DNA of 29,751 nt from CAVUAF01 sp964460655 (GTDB lineage: Bacteria > Acidobacteriota > Terriglobia > Terriglobales > Acidobacteriaceae), in the NCBI GenBank assembly GCA_964460655.1, contig CAYWSH010000028.1, positions 1 through 29,751 on the forward strand, given 5' to 3'. Positions 6,539 through 14,029 of this stretch are shown in pieces; positions within the stretch are counted from its first letter, which is position 1; every line of letters begins with the position of its first letter. The position numbers and the translations under genes were made by a program. The notes below the pieces were generated by a model. It worked only from the letters and a program-made list of their open reading frames with translations, was not told the DNA's origin and did no database searches.

Positions 6539-8425
6539 ATGAAGTCCGTCATCGTCGGCACGGCGGGGCACATCGACCATGGGAAAACCGCCCTGGTCAA
6601 GGCTCTGACCGGCATCGACGCCGACCGCCTGGCGGAAGAGAAGCGGCGCGGCATCACGATCGACCTCGGCTTCGCGCACCTCGAGCTGCCCGAGGCCGGC
6701 ATCCGGCTCGGCTTCATCGATGTCCCTGGCCACGAGCGCTTCGTGCGCAACATGCTGGCCGGCGTCGGTGGCATCGACCTGGTGCTGCTGGTCATCGCTG
6801 CCGACGAGGGCATCAAGCCGCAGACGCGCGAGCACTTCGACATCTGCCGGCTGCTCGCCGTGCGCCGCGGCATCACCGTGCTGACCAAGTCGGACCTGGT
6901 CGATGCCGACTCGCTCGCCGTCGTTCGCCTCGAGATCGAGGACTTCCTGCGCGGCTCGTTCCTGGCCGGCGCCCCGATCGTTCCTGTCAGCTCGCGCACC
7001 GGCGCTGGACTCGACATTTTGCGCACCGAGCTTGTCGCCGCTGCCGCCGAAGTCGAAGCCAAGCGGACCGACGCGATCTTCCGCCTGCCTATCGACCGTG
7101 TCTTTACGATGAAAGGGTTCGGCACGGTCGTGACCGGCACGCTCATCACCGGCAGCGTGCAGAAAGACGCCGAGGTCGAGCTCTTCCCTGCCGGCCGCCG
7201 CGCGCGTGTCCGCGGCGTGCAGGTGCACGGCGCTGCTGCCGACTTCGCGGCCGCCGGCGAACGTACGGCGCTGAATCTGGCCGGCGTCGGCAAAGCCGAC
7301 CTGGCGCGCGGCATGGCGCTCGCCTCACCCGGCCTGCTGCGCACTGCGCGCCGCTTCGATGTTGAGCTGTCGGTGCTTGCCGGCGCTCGCCCGCTGAAAG
7401 ACCGCGCGCGCGTTCACTTGCACGCGTACACGTCGGAAACGGTCGCCGAAGTCGCGCTGCTGCGAGAAGCCGGCAAGCAGCTCGCGCCCGGGGCGACCGC
7501 CTTCGCGCAGCTGCGCACCGCCGAGCCGCTGTTGCTCGTGCCCGGCGACCGCTTCATCCTGCGCCAGTTCTCGCCGGTCGTGACCATCGCCGGTGGCCGT
7601 GTGCTCGATGCCGCTCCGTTGCGCAAGCAGCCCGAGCTCGCCGCCTGGCTGGCGACGCTGCGCGACGGCTCCGCTGCCGAGGTCCTCGCCGCGCGGATAG
7701 CGCGCCGCGGCGCCACCGGTCTTACGCTAGCCGACGCCATCGCTGAGACCGGCTGGCTGCCGGGGCAGGTCGAAGCACAGTCGCGAGCGCTCGTTGCCGC
7801 GCAGACCGCCGTTCGGTGCGAAGACGTTCTCGTCGCGCCCGCATCGTTCCTCGCCGCGGCGCGCGAACTCGCCGCCACGCTGGGCGCGTTCCACGCTGCG
7901 AATCCGCTGGCGCCCGGCATCAGCCGCGAGGAACTGCGCGAAAAGCTCGCGCTGCGGCCCGCGGTCTTCACCGCGCTGCTTGCGGCGCTATTGAACTCGA
8001 AGAAGATCGAGGTCGCCGGCGAGCAGGTTCGCCTCGCCGGCCGCGGCGTCGTGCTGAAGGATGAAGAAGCTGACGCGAAGCAGAAGATCGAGCGCGCGTT
8101 CGCCGCGGCCGGATTGAAAGTCCCTGCGCTGAAAGAAGTGCTGGCCGCGCTGCCGCTCGACCGCGCGCGCGCGCAGAAGGTCGTAACGCTGCTGCTGCGC
8201 GATCGCGTGCTGGTGAAGCTCGCCGACGAGCTCGTCTTCCACCGCGACGCGCTCGCCGGGTTGCAGCAGCGCGTCCGCGACTACAAAGCCACGGCGCCGA
8301 AGCTCGACGTCGCCGGTTTCAAAGACTTGGCCGGCGTCTCGCGCAAGTACGCCATCCCACTGCTCGAGTACCTCGACCGCGAGCGCGTCACCCGCCGCGT
8401 CGGCGACGAGCGCGTGATCCTTTAG
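6539..8425 (+). CDS. selB: Selenocysteine-specific translation elongation factor SelB
   Basis: SelB is the EF-Tu-like GTPase that delivers Sec-tRNA to UGA codons marked by a SECIS hairpin. The 628 residues (E. coli SelB has 614) begin with the P-loop GTAGHIDHGKT, then GITIDLGFAHLELPE (switch I side), DVPGHERFVRNMLAG (G3) and TKSDLVDAD (G4). EF-Tu-like beta-barrel domains follow (KGFGTVVTGTLITGSVQKDAEVELFP; FILRQFSPVVTIAGGRVLD). The C-terminal third carries the winged-helix repeats used for SECIS binding, ending DLAGVSRKYAIPLLEYLDRERVTRRVGDERVIL. I chose ATG 6539 over an earlier in-frame GTG (6500) because the family begins at this MKSVIVGTAGH. The gene converges on the selenoprotein gene and overlaps its last 3 bases. 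selA, selC and selD are not in the window. Confidence 0.97.
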   Translation: MKSVIVGTAGHIDHGKTALVKALTGIDADRLAEEKRRGITIDLGFAHLELPEAGIRLGFIDVPGHERFVRNMLAGVGGIDLVLLVIAADEGIKPQTREHFDICRLLAVRRGITVLTKSDLVDADSLAVVRLEIEDFLRGSFLAGAPIVPVSSRTGAGLDILRTELVAAAAEVEAKRTDAIFRLPIDRVFTMKGFGTVVTGTLITGSVQKDAEVELFPAGRRARVRGVQVHGAAADFAAAGERTALNLAGVGKADLARGMALASPGLLRTARRFDVELSVLAGARPLKDRARVHLHAYTSETVAEVALLREAGKQLAPGATAFAQLRTAEPLLLVPGDRFILRQFSPVVTIAGGRVLDAAPLRKQPELAAWLATLRDGSAAEVLAARIARRGATGLTLADAIAETGWLPGQVEAQSRALVAAQTAVRCEDVLVAPASFLAAARELAATLGAFHAANPLAPGISREELREKLALRPAVFTALLAALLNSKKIEVAGEQVRLAGRGVVLKDEEADAKQKIERAFAAAGLKVPALKEVLAALPLDRARAQKVVTLLLRDRVLVKLADELVFHRDALAGLQQRVRDYKATAPKLDVAGFKDLAGVSRKYAIPLLEYLDRERVTRRVGDERVIL

Positions 8426-8949
8426 ATCTTCTCCGGCGCGAACTCCAGCTCCAGTCCCAGCCCGTCGGTCACCCGGTTCGTCAGGTTCGCCAGCGCGACC
8501 GTGCACACGATGTCCACGACCTGGTCGTCGCTGAAGTGCTGCTTCAAGGCGTCGGCTTCTGCGGTGGCGGCGTTCGTCGGCGTGCGCGTCATCTTGTCGG
8601 CGTACACGAGCGCAGCGCGTTCCTTCTCGCTGTAGCGCGCATAGTCGCCAGCCTTGAGTGCTTGCCAGTCGTCCTGCGTCAATCCGACTCGCTTCGACGA
8701 AGCGAGGTGGTGCTGCAGTCAATAATGGCACTGATTGACGAGCGACACTTTCAGGTACAGCAACTCGAACAGCCGCCGCTCGAGTGACCGGCCTACGCTG
8801 GCATAGAAACCCAGGAACGCAGACAGCAGCTCCGGCCGGTGCGCCAGCGCCTTCTGGATGTTGCCCGGCTTGCCTTTCAGCTTCCCGTCATAGATCTCTT
8901 TCACCTGCGGCGATGCCTGGTCCCGCTCGATGTAGCTGACGCGTGCCAT
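8422..8949 (-). CDS. AhpD-like selenoprotein (carboxymuconolactone decarboxylase family) with in-frame UGA
   Basis: Two ORF pieces in one frame are separated only by TGA at 8721-8719. Read as selenocysteine, it gives a 175-residue protein with ELLYLKVSLVNQCHY-U-LQHHLASSKRVGLTQDDW. Cys74 and Sec77 form CxxU, where AhpD has its CxxC redox pair. His81 follows at the AhpD spacing (CxxCxxxH), and Glu62 lies 12 residues before Cys74, as Glu118 does before Cys130 in mycobacterial AhpD. The second half (GDYARYSEKERAALVYADKMT...VDIVCTVALANLTNRVTDGLGLELEF) is the normal family continuation. The likely activity is a thiol/selenol peroxidase or disulfide reductase; its electron donor is unknown. ATG 8949 has AAGGAG 5 nt upstream. 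A SECIS-like hairpin follows the UGA, and selB is the convergent neighbour. Conventional callers would report two truncated proteins or a pseudogene. Confidence 0.92.
8688..8706 (-). promoter_or_regulatory. Bacterial SECIS-like hairpin downstream of the UGA
   Basis: On the mRNA strand CUCGCUUC (8706-8699) pairs perfectly with GAAGCGAG (8695-8688) around the loop GUC. The stem begins 12 nt and the loop 20 nt after the UGA. Bacterial SECIS models ask for a short stem within the coding region, a loop about 16-37 nt after the UGA, and a G in the first two loop positions. All three are met. It would be read by the SelB encoded next door. Confidence 0.8.
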
Positions 8950-8974
8950 GTCGGCTCCTTGAGAATCCTCTCCG

Positions 8975-8980
8975 TATAAT
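8975..8980 (+). promoter_or_regulatory. Putative -10 box of the acetyltransferase gene
   Basis: A perfect TATAAT ends 8 nt before ATG 8989, so the transcript would have a leader of only 0-2 nt. No clear -35 is seen. The same 39-bp gap holds the ribosome site of the divergent selenoprotein gene. Confidence 0.45.
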
Positions 8981-8988
8981 AAATGTGA

Positions 8989-9471
8989 ATGCTGAATATC
9001 CGCGCGACCACGCAGGCCGACATCCCGCTCATGCTGCAGTTCATCCGCGACCTGGCCGAGTACGAACGCGCGCCGGAGTCCGCCGTGGCGACCGCCGACG
9101 ACCTGCTGCGCGACGGTTGGGGACCGGAGCCGAAGTTCCGTTGCCTCATCGCCGAGTGGGACGGCGAACCCGCAGGCTTCGCGCTGTTCTTTTTCAATTA
9201 CTCGACGTGGCAGGGGCGGCCGGGCCTGTATCTCGAAGACCTGTTCGTGCGCCCGTCGTATCGCGGCAAAGGTATCGGGAAAGCGCTACTTGTTCATCTC
9301 GCGCAGGTCGCGGTGCGCGAGAACTGCGGACGCTTCCAGTGGACCGTGCTCGATTGGAACGAGCCGGCCATCAGGTTCTACGAATCGCTGGGCGCGAAGA
9401 TGCTGCCGGAGTGGCGCATCATGCGGGTGGAAGACGATGCCATCGCGCGCCTGGCGCAAAGCAAGACTTAG
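8989..9471 (+). CDS. GNAT-family N-acetyltransferase (spermidine/diamine acetyltransferase-like)
   Basis: The 160-residue single-domain protein opens with LNIRATTQADIPLMLQFIRDLAEYERAPE. It has the acetyl-CoA motif LYLEDLFVRPSYRGKGIGKALL near residues 83-103 and closes with WNEPAIRFYESLGAKMLPEW. The ELAEYE-like N-terminus and YLEDLFV strand resemble the SSAT group (spermidine/spermine or thialysine acetyltransferases), but the substrate cannot be read from sequence. ATG 8989 lacks a Shine-Dalgarno and sits 8 nt after TATAAT. It is divergent from the selenoprotein gene. Its TAG is the first base triplet at the edge of a hairpin repeat that leads directly into trmFO. Confidence 0.9.
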   Translation: MLNIRATTQADIPLMLQFIRDLAEYERAPESAVATADDLLRDGWGPEPKFRCLIAEWDGEPAGFALFFFNYSTWQGRPGLYLEDLFVRPSYRGKGIGKALLVHLAQVAVRENCGRFQWTVLDWNEPAIRFYESLGAKMLPEWRIMRVEDDAIARLAQSKT

Positions 9472-9533
9472 CCACAGATTCACACGGATCTGCACCGATT
9501 TCTGATCAGTGTTCATCCGTGTAAATCCGTGGC
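9471..9533. repeat. Imperfect 63-bp hairpin repeat filling the gap before trmFO
   Basis: The left arm 9471-9489 (starts GCCACAGATT) pairs with the right arm 9515-9533 (ends AATCCGTGGC) at 17 of 19 positions, with a 25-nt loop. The element starts on the G of the upstream TAG stop. It ends just past the trmFO GTG, which lies in the right arm. From memory, near-identical GCCACGGATT...AATCCGTGGC elements are scattered in intergenic regions of many unrelated environmental genomes. I cannot confirm that here. Confidence 0.85.
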
Positions 9534-10908
9534 GGAAATCAAAATCATCGGTGCCGGCCTGGCCGGCTGCGAAGCTGCATGGCAGCTCGCGCGCCGCGGC
9601 ATTGCCGTCGAGCTGTACGAGATGCGTCCCGCGCGCGCGACGCCGGCGCACCAGACCGCGGACTTCGCCGAACTGGTCTGCTCGAACTCGCTGAAGTCCA
9701 CGAGCGAGAACACCGCGCCCTGGCTGCTGAAAGAAGAGATGCGCCGCGCCGGGAGCTTCCTGCTAGAGGTCGCGGCGCAGACCGCAGTTCCCGCCGGTCA
9801 CGCGCTTGCCGTCGATCGCAGCGAGTTCGCCAAGCGTGCGACGGAAGCCATTGCGCGCGAGCCGCTCATCGCCGTGCGGCGTGAGGAAGTCACGCGTCTG
9901 GATGAGAACGACGGCATCACCGTTATTGCCACGGGCCCATTGACCAGTGATGCGCTATCGCAGGACATCGCACGATTGACGCAAGACACGGGCGAGTCGC
10001 CCGTGTCCACCCAGTCCCATCTTTATTTCTACGATTCCATCTCGCCCATCGTCGAAGCCGATTCCATCGACATGAGCAAGGTGTATCTCGCCGCGCGCTA
10101 CAACAAGGGCACGGCCGATTACATCAACTGTCCTTTTTCAAGAGAGGAGTACGACCGCTTTTACGACGCGCTGGTCGCGGCACAGTCGGTCGAAGAAAAG
10201 GACTGGGAAAAGCTTAATTACTTCGAAGGCTGCCTGCCGATCGAAGAGATCGCGCGCCGCGGGCGCGACACGCTGCGCTTCGGTCCGATGAAACCAGTGG
10301 GGCTGCTCGATCCGAAGACGGGCGCGATGCCGTACGCCGTCGTGCAACTACGCCAGGAGAACCTGCGCGCCGATTCCTACAACCTGGTCGGCTTCCAGAA
10401 TCACCTGCGCTACGGCGAGCAGGCGCGTGTGCTCCGCCTGATCCCCGGACTCGAGAACGCGCGCTTCCTGCGCTACGGGCAGATCCATCGCAACACGTAC
10501 ATCAATGCGCCCACCCTGCTCGCGCCTACGCTGCAACTGCGCCTGCATCCGCGTGTGTTCTTCGCCGGGCAGATCTGCGGCGTCGAGGGCTATGTGGAAT
10601 CGATCGCGATGGGCCAGGTCGCCGGAATTCTCGCCGCGAAACTCGCGCGTGCTGAAGAACTCACGCCGCCGCCGCGCGAATCGGCGATCGGATCGCTGCT
10701 GCACTACATCACGCAGGCGTCGCCGAAGACCTTCCAGCCGGCCAACATCACGTTCGACCTGCTGCCCGCGCTCGATGACGCCACCCGCCGTCGCATCCGC
10801 GACAAAAAGGAACGGCACCGTTTACAGTGCACTCATGCGTTGCAAGTCTTCGACCAATGGCTGGGTACTCAAGTCGGGCCGATAAACCAAGCCACTTCAA
10901 CAGCTTAG
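9529..10908 (+). CDS. trmFO: Methylenetetrahydrofolate-tRNA-(uracil-5-)-methyltransferase TrmFO
   Basis: TrmFO is the FAD- and folate-dependent enzyme that makes ribothymidine at position 54 of the tRNA T-loop. The FAD-binding GAGLAGCEAAWQLARRG begins at residue 8. FAELVCSNSLKS contains Cys51 and DYINCPFSREEY contains Cys201, in the two Cys contexts important in this family. Further family segments are YFYDSISPIVEADSIDM, NYFEGCLPIEEIARRGRDTLRFGPMKPVGL and FFAGQICGVEGYVESIAMG. Length is 459, near the usual 435-450. The excess is partly a short insertion (about residues 152-160, DTGESPVST) encoded by a perfect palindrome. GTG 9529 is the only canonical start after the upstream stop. It lies within the hairpin repeat and has no Shine-Dalgarno. 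Confidence 0.97.
   Translation: MAEIKIIGAGLAGCEAAWQLARRGIAVELYEMRPARATPAHQTADFAELVCSNSLKSTSENTAPWLLKEEMRRAGSFLLEVAAQTAVPAGHALAVDRSEFAKRATEAIAREPLIAVRREEVTRLDENDGITVIATGPLTSDALSQDIARLTQDTGESPVSTQSHLYFYDSISPIVEADSIDMSKVYLAARYNKGTADYINCPFSREEYDRFYDALVAAQSVEEKDWEKLNYFEGCLPIEEIARRGRDTLRFGPMKPVGLLDPKTGAMPYAVVQLRQENLRADSYNLVGFQNHLRYGEQARVLRLIPGLENARFLRYGQIHRNTYINAPTLLAPTLQLRLHPRVFFAGQICGVEGYVESIAMGQVAGILAAKLARAEELTPPPRESAIGSLLHYITQASPKTFQPANITFDLLPALDDATRRRIRDKKERHRLQCTHALQVFDQWLGTQVGPINQATSTA
9985..10007. repeat. 23-bp perfect palindrome inserted in trmFO
   Basis: An 11-bp arm (GACACGGGCGA) and its exact complement flank a single G. It encodes DTGESPV between IARLTQ and the conserved LYFYDSISPIVEAD stretch, where TrmFO proteins normally need only a short link. 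It looks like an in-frame insertion of a short palindromic element. Confidence 0.8.
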
Positions 10909-11107
10909 CTGGAGCGTTAAAGACGCAAGTCGGCGGGCAATTTCCACACCATTCCTGCTTACCGTTCGTTTTCGGACACGTCCAACCAGTGCGCGACGAA
11001 GCTAGAGAATGAAGATGCCGGGCGAAGCCGCACATCCCGCGGGGCCACAGAAGGGACGGCAGCTACCGACCAGCATCGCCGGCAACACAGCGGGAAGCGG
11101 ACGCGGT

Positions 11108-11746
11108 ATGGTAACGGTCACGACCCCAGCAGTAGCGGTCCGGAGCATGGCGAGCAATCAAGTGAGCCGTCTCGACGACGCTGCTTTGATCCGCGAAGCG
11201 CAACGCGGCAATCGCGAAGCCTTCGAGGAGCTGGTGCGGCACTACGACCAGGCCGTGCTGCGGTTGGCCCTGCACATCACGTGCTCGGAGACCGAGGCGC
11301 AGGACGTCTATCAGGACGCGTTCCTGAAGGCCTATCGCAACATCGGCAGCTTCCGCTTCGAGTGTTCGTTTTACACATGGATCTACCGGATCGTCACCAA
11401 CCTGTGTCTCGACGGCCTGCGCAAGAAGCAGGTCCGGAAGGAAGATTCGAGCATGCAGGTGGACAGCGACGGCGAGGCGTTCGACCTGCTCGACCAGGTA
11501 GCGGATGTGCGGTCGGGCGCGAATCCGGAGCGCGACCTGATGCGCCGCGAGCTCGGCGGGATGATCGCGAAGGCGCTGGAGCGGCTTACGCCGCGCGAGC
11601 GCATGGTGTTTGAACTGAAGCATTACCAGGGCCTGAAGCTGCGCACCATCGGCGAGATGCTGAACACCACGGAAGAGACGGCGAAGAACACGCTCTTCCG
11701 CGCCACGCAGAAGTTGCGCAGCGTGTTGGGACACATGCGGAGTTAG
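11108..11746 (+). CDS. ECF-type RNA polymerase sigma factor
   Basis: Sigma region 2 reads AFEELVRHYDQAVLRLALHITCSETEAQDVYQDAFLKAYRNIGSFRFECSFYTWIYRIVTNLCLDGLRKKQ. Region 4 reads ALERLTPRERMVFELKHYQGLKLRTIGEMLNTTEETAKNTLFRATQKLR, a helix-turn-helix for the -35 element. Region 3 is absent, as in ECF (group IV) factors. The start is uncertain: the frame is open from ATG 11009, and ATG 11108 and ATG 11147 are alternatives. None has a good ribosome site, and conserved sequence begins only after 11147. The preceding 199 bp after trmFO hold no gene I can support. The anti-sigma gene follows 16 bp downstream. Confidence 0.92.
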   Translation: MVTVTTPAVAVRSMASNQVSRLDDAALIREAQRGNREAFEELVRHYDQAVLRLALHITCSETEAQDVYQDAFLKAYRNIGSFRFECSFYTWIYRIVTNLCLDGLRKKQVRKEDSSMQVDSDGEAFDLLDQVADVRSGANPERDLMRRELGGMIAKALERLTPRERMVFELKHYQGLKLRTIGEMLNTTEETAKNTLFRATQKLRSVLGHMRS

Positions 11747-11762
11747 GTGAAGGAAGTGGGTT

Positions 11763-12707
11763 ATGAACTGCGAATACGTTAAATCCAATGCGGCACTGCT
11801 GGTCTACGACGAACTGGGCGATGATGCCCGGCACGAGCTCGACCAGCACATCGCACGTTGCCCGGATTGCGCCGGCGAAGTAAAGGCCGTGCGCGACCTG
11901 CAGGCAACGATGTCGCTGCTCGAGCAACCGGAGCCGTCGCCGAACCTGCTGGCGGCTTCGCGCATGCGTCTGCAGGAGGCGCTGGAAGGCGCCACGCAGG
12001 CGCGCGGCCTCGGGCGCTTCACCTTCGACTTCTCGCACCTGCTCAGCCAGCTGCGCCTGGCGCCGGCCGCGGCCATGGCACTGCTCATCGTCGGCTTCGC
12101 GGTCGGCAGCCTGACTACCTGGAAGATCGCGCGCAGCACGGTAACAGTCCAGGACGCGAAAGGCCCGCGCAGCGGTCTTGGAGGCGGTGTGCTGGCCAGC
12201 ATCAGCGGCATCCGCTCCATCGACCAAGTCCCCGGCACCGACAAAGTCGCGATCAAATACGACGAAGTCAGCTCGGGCGAAGCGACAGGTTCGCTCGCTG
12301 ACGAGAAGATCCAGAAGCTGCTGCTCTTCGCGGCGCACAACAACGTGAATCCGGGCCTGCGCATGGACGCGACCAATGCGATGGCGCAGTCGCCCAACGA
12401 TCCGCAGGCGCGCGAGTCGCTCATCTACTCGCTGCGCTATGACAGCAACCCGGGCGTGCGCCTGAAGGCCATCGAGGCGGTCGGCCGGTTCGTGAAAGAT
12501 GATGTGAAGGTCCGCGACGCGGTGCTCGAAGCGCTGATCAATGACAGTTCGCCGGGCGTCCGCATCGAGGCCGTACACGCGCTCGAGCCGGTACGCGCCG
12601 ATGCCACCGTGCGCCGCGTCTTCACCGATCTGGCGCGCAGCGACCAGAACCAGTACATCCGCCGCAAGGCGCAGGAAGCGCTGAACATGACTTCAGCGAT
12701 CGAGTAA
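11763..12707 (+). CDS. Zinc-finger anti-sigma factor with TM helix and C-terminal HEAT-like repeats
   Basis: The N-terminal 45 residues (MNCEYVKSN...ELDQHIARCPDCAGEV) carry the HxxxCxxC zinc-binding motif of ZAS anti-sigma domains. A TM helix follows at about residues 100-118 (AAAMALLIVGFAVGSL). The C-terminal half, outside the membrane if the ZAS domain is cytoplasmic, has helical repeats of HEAT type: NPGLRMDATNAMAQ, NPGVRLKAIEAVGRF, SPGVRIEAVHALEPV, QYIRRKAQEALN. It presumably holds the ECF factor inactive until an envelope signal is sensed, perhaps through the HEAT repeats (inference). GAAGGAAG precedes ATG 11763 by 6 nt. The TAA lies directly before the DUF4097 gene region. Confidence 0.88.
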   Translation: MNCEYVKSNAALLVYDELGDDARHELDQHIARCPDCAGEVKAVRDLQATMSLLEQPEPSPNLLAASRMRLQEALEGATQARGLGRFTFDFSHLLSQLRLAPAAAMALLIVGFAVGSLTTWKIARSTVTVQDAKGPRSGLGGGVLASISGIRSIDQVPGTDKVAIKYDEVSSGEATGSLADEKIQKLLLFAAHNNVNPGLRMDATNAMAQSPNDPQARESLIYSLRYDSNPGVRLKAIEAVGRFVKDDVKVRDAVLEALINDSSPGVRIEAVHALEPVRADATVRRVFTDLARSDQNQYIRRKAQEALNMTSAIE

Positions 12708-12731
12708 ATGGGGACCCAAGGGAGAGATTCC

Positions 12732-13934
12732 GTGAAGAACGCAACCAAACCCGCGATCACGCTGGCGCTCACGTTGAGCCTGCTGGCCAGCACGATGGCG
12801 CAACAGGCGCCGCGCGTCTACCGCGAGGGCAATGCCTGGGTGGAAGAGGTCACCGGCACGCTGCCGGCCGCGCGCAACCTGCGCGTGGACACGCACGTCG
12901 GCACGGTGCGCGTCACCGGCGGGGCGGGCGGCACGATCACGTACGTCATCAAGAAGCGCGCCTTCCAGTCGTCGGAAGAGCGGGCGCGGCGGGAGTTCGA
13001 AACGTTCCGCGTGCTGGGCTCGCGCATGGGCGAAACGGCCGTGCTGCGCGGCGAAGTCAACCAGGGCAACAACCCGAAGCTCACCATCGAGATCAATATC
13101 CAGTCGCCACGCGAGCTTGACGTCGTCACCGTGCAGACGCGCGGCGGCGGCATCGACATCCGCAACATCGCGGGCCGCATCGACGCCGAGACGTTCGGCG
13201 GCAGCATCACGCTCGACGCCATTGGCAGCATCATCAACGCGCGCACTGCCGGCGGCGACATCAGCCTCGGCAACGGCGGCGGCGACGCCATCCTGAAAAG
13301 CGCCGGCGGCCAGGTGCGCGTGGAATCGGTGAGCGGCCGTCTGCTGGCGACGACCTATGGCGGCGGCGTGCAGGTGGGCACGGCGAACCAGGCGGCAACG
13401 CTCGAGAGCATGGGCGGCAGCATCCGCATCCGTAAGGTCGGCGGTGATCTGCGTGCCACCACGGCCGGCGGCGACGTAGAAGCCGGCGAAGTCGGCGGCA
13501 TGGCATATCTGAAGACTGCGGGCGGCAACATCCGCCTGGCTTCGGCGCGCGGTCTCGTGGATGCAGCGACCGCCGGCGGCAGCGTGAGCTTGTGGAAGTT
13601 GGAGCGCGGCGCGCGCGCGCAGACCGCCGCGGGCGCGATCACGGCCGAGTTCCTCGGCAATGCCTTCAGCGACTCCGTGCTGCGCACCACCGCGGGCGAT
13701 ATCAAAGTGTTCCTCGCGCCGCGCATCACGTGCAGTGTGAAGGCGAGCATCGAGATGGCTTCGGGACATCGCATCAATGCTGCTGAATTCCCGGAAGTCA
13801 AGATCATCACGCAATCGGCGCCATTCGGCCCGGGTCAAGTGGATGCGCAAGGCATGCTGAATGGCGGCGGACCGCAATTGAAGCTGGTCACCAGCATCGG
13901 CGACATCGACATCAAAAAGGTCGCTGGGCACTGA
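12732..13934 (+). CDS. Secreted DUF4097-type beta-strand repeat protein
   Basis: GTG 12732 follows AAGGGAGAG by about 6 nt and opens a signal peptide (KNATKPAITLALTLSLLASTMA-QQ). The earlier in-frame ATG 12708 lacks a ribosome site. The roughly 375-residue mature protein is a run of glycine-rich beta repeats such as GGGIDIRNIAGRIDAETFGGSITLDAIG, GGDISLGNGGGDAILKSAGGQVRVESVSG, GGDLRATTAGGDVEAGEVGG and TSIGDIDIKKV. This is the right-handed beta-helix-like pattern of DUF4097/adhesin_MafB-type proteins. No enzyme motif is seen. It lies third in the ECF sigma operon, so it is a likely target or output of that sigma factor. Confidence 0.85.
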   Translation: MKNATKPAITLALTLSLLASTMAQQAPRVYREGNAWVEEVTGTLPAARNLRVDTHVGTVRVTGGAGGTITYVIKKRAFQSSEERARREFETFRVLGSRMGETAVLRGEVNQGNNPKLTIEINIQSPRELDVVTVQTRGGGIDIRNIAGRIDAETFGGSITLDAIGSIINARTAGGDISLGNGGGDAILKSAGGQVRVESVSGRLLATTYGGGVQVGTANQAATLESMGGSIRIRKVGGDLRATTAGGDVEAGEVGGMAYLKTAGGNIRLASARGLVDAATAGGSVSLWKLERGARAQTAAGAITAEFLGNAFSDSVLRTTAGDIKVFLAPRITCSVKASIEMASGHRINAAEFPEVKIITQSAPFGPGQVDAQGMLNGGGPQLKLVTSIGDIDIKKVAGH

Positions 13935-14029
13935 GTTTGTTGACGAGCGCGCCGCTGGCGCGTCTTACGAGAGCGAGCTTCGGCAGGAAATGACGACCGA
14001 GGCCGCAGGGTAGGGACAGGGAGGAAGTC

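Noticed and set aside
8719..8721. Reading the in-frame TGA as a nonsense mutation that makes a pseudogene of the CMD-family gene.
   Set aside because: The TGA is exactly at the CxxC position, the sequence on both sides is intact family sequence, a SECIS-like hairpin follows and selB is adjacent. A random stop would not meet all of these.
10827..11012. A 61-codon + strand ORF overlapping the end of trmFO, with TACAGT 6 nt before an out-of-frame ATG (10835).
   Set aside because: The ATG frame closes after 16 codons, the longer frame shows no protein character, and the hexamer lies in conserved trmFO coding sequence.
12708..12731. ATG 12708 as start of the DUF4097 protein.
   Set aside because: It has no ribosome site, and AAGGGAGAG lies inside the would-be coding part at the right distance from GTG 12732, where a signal peptide begins.
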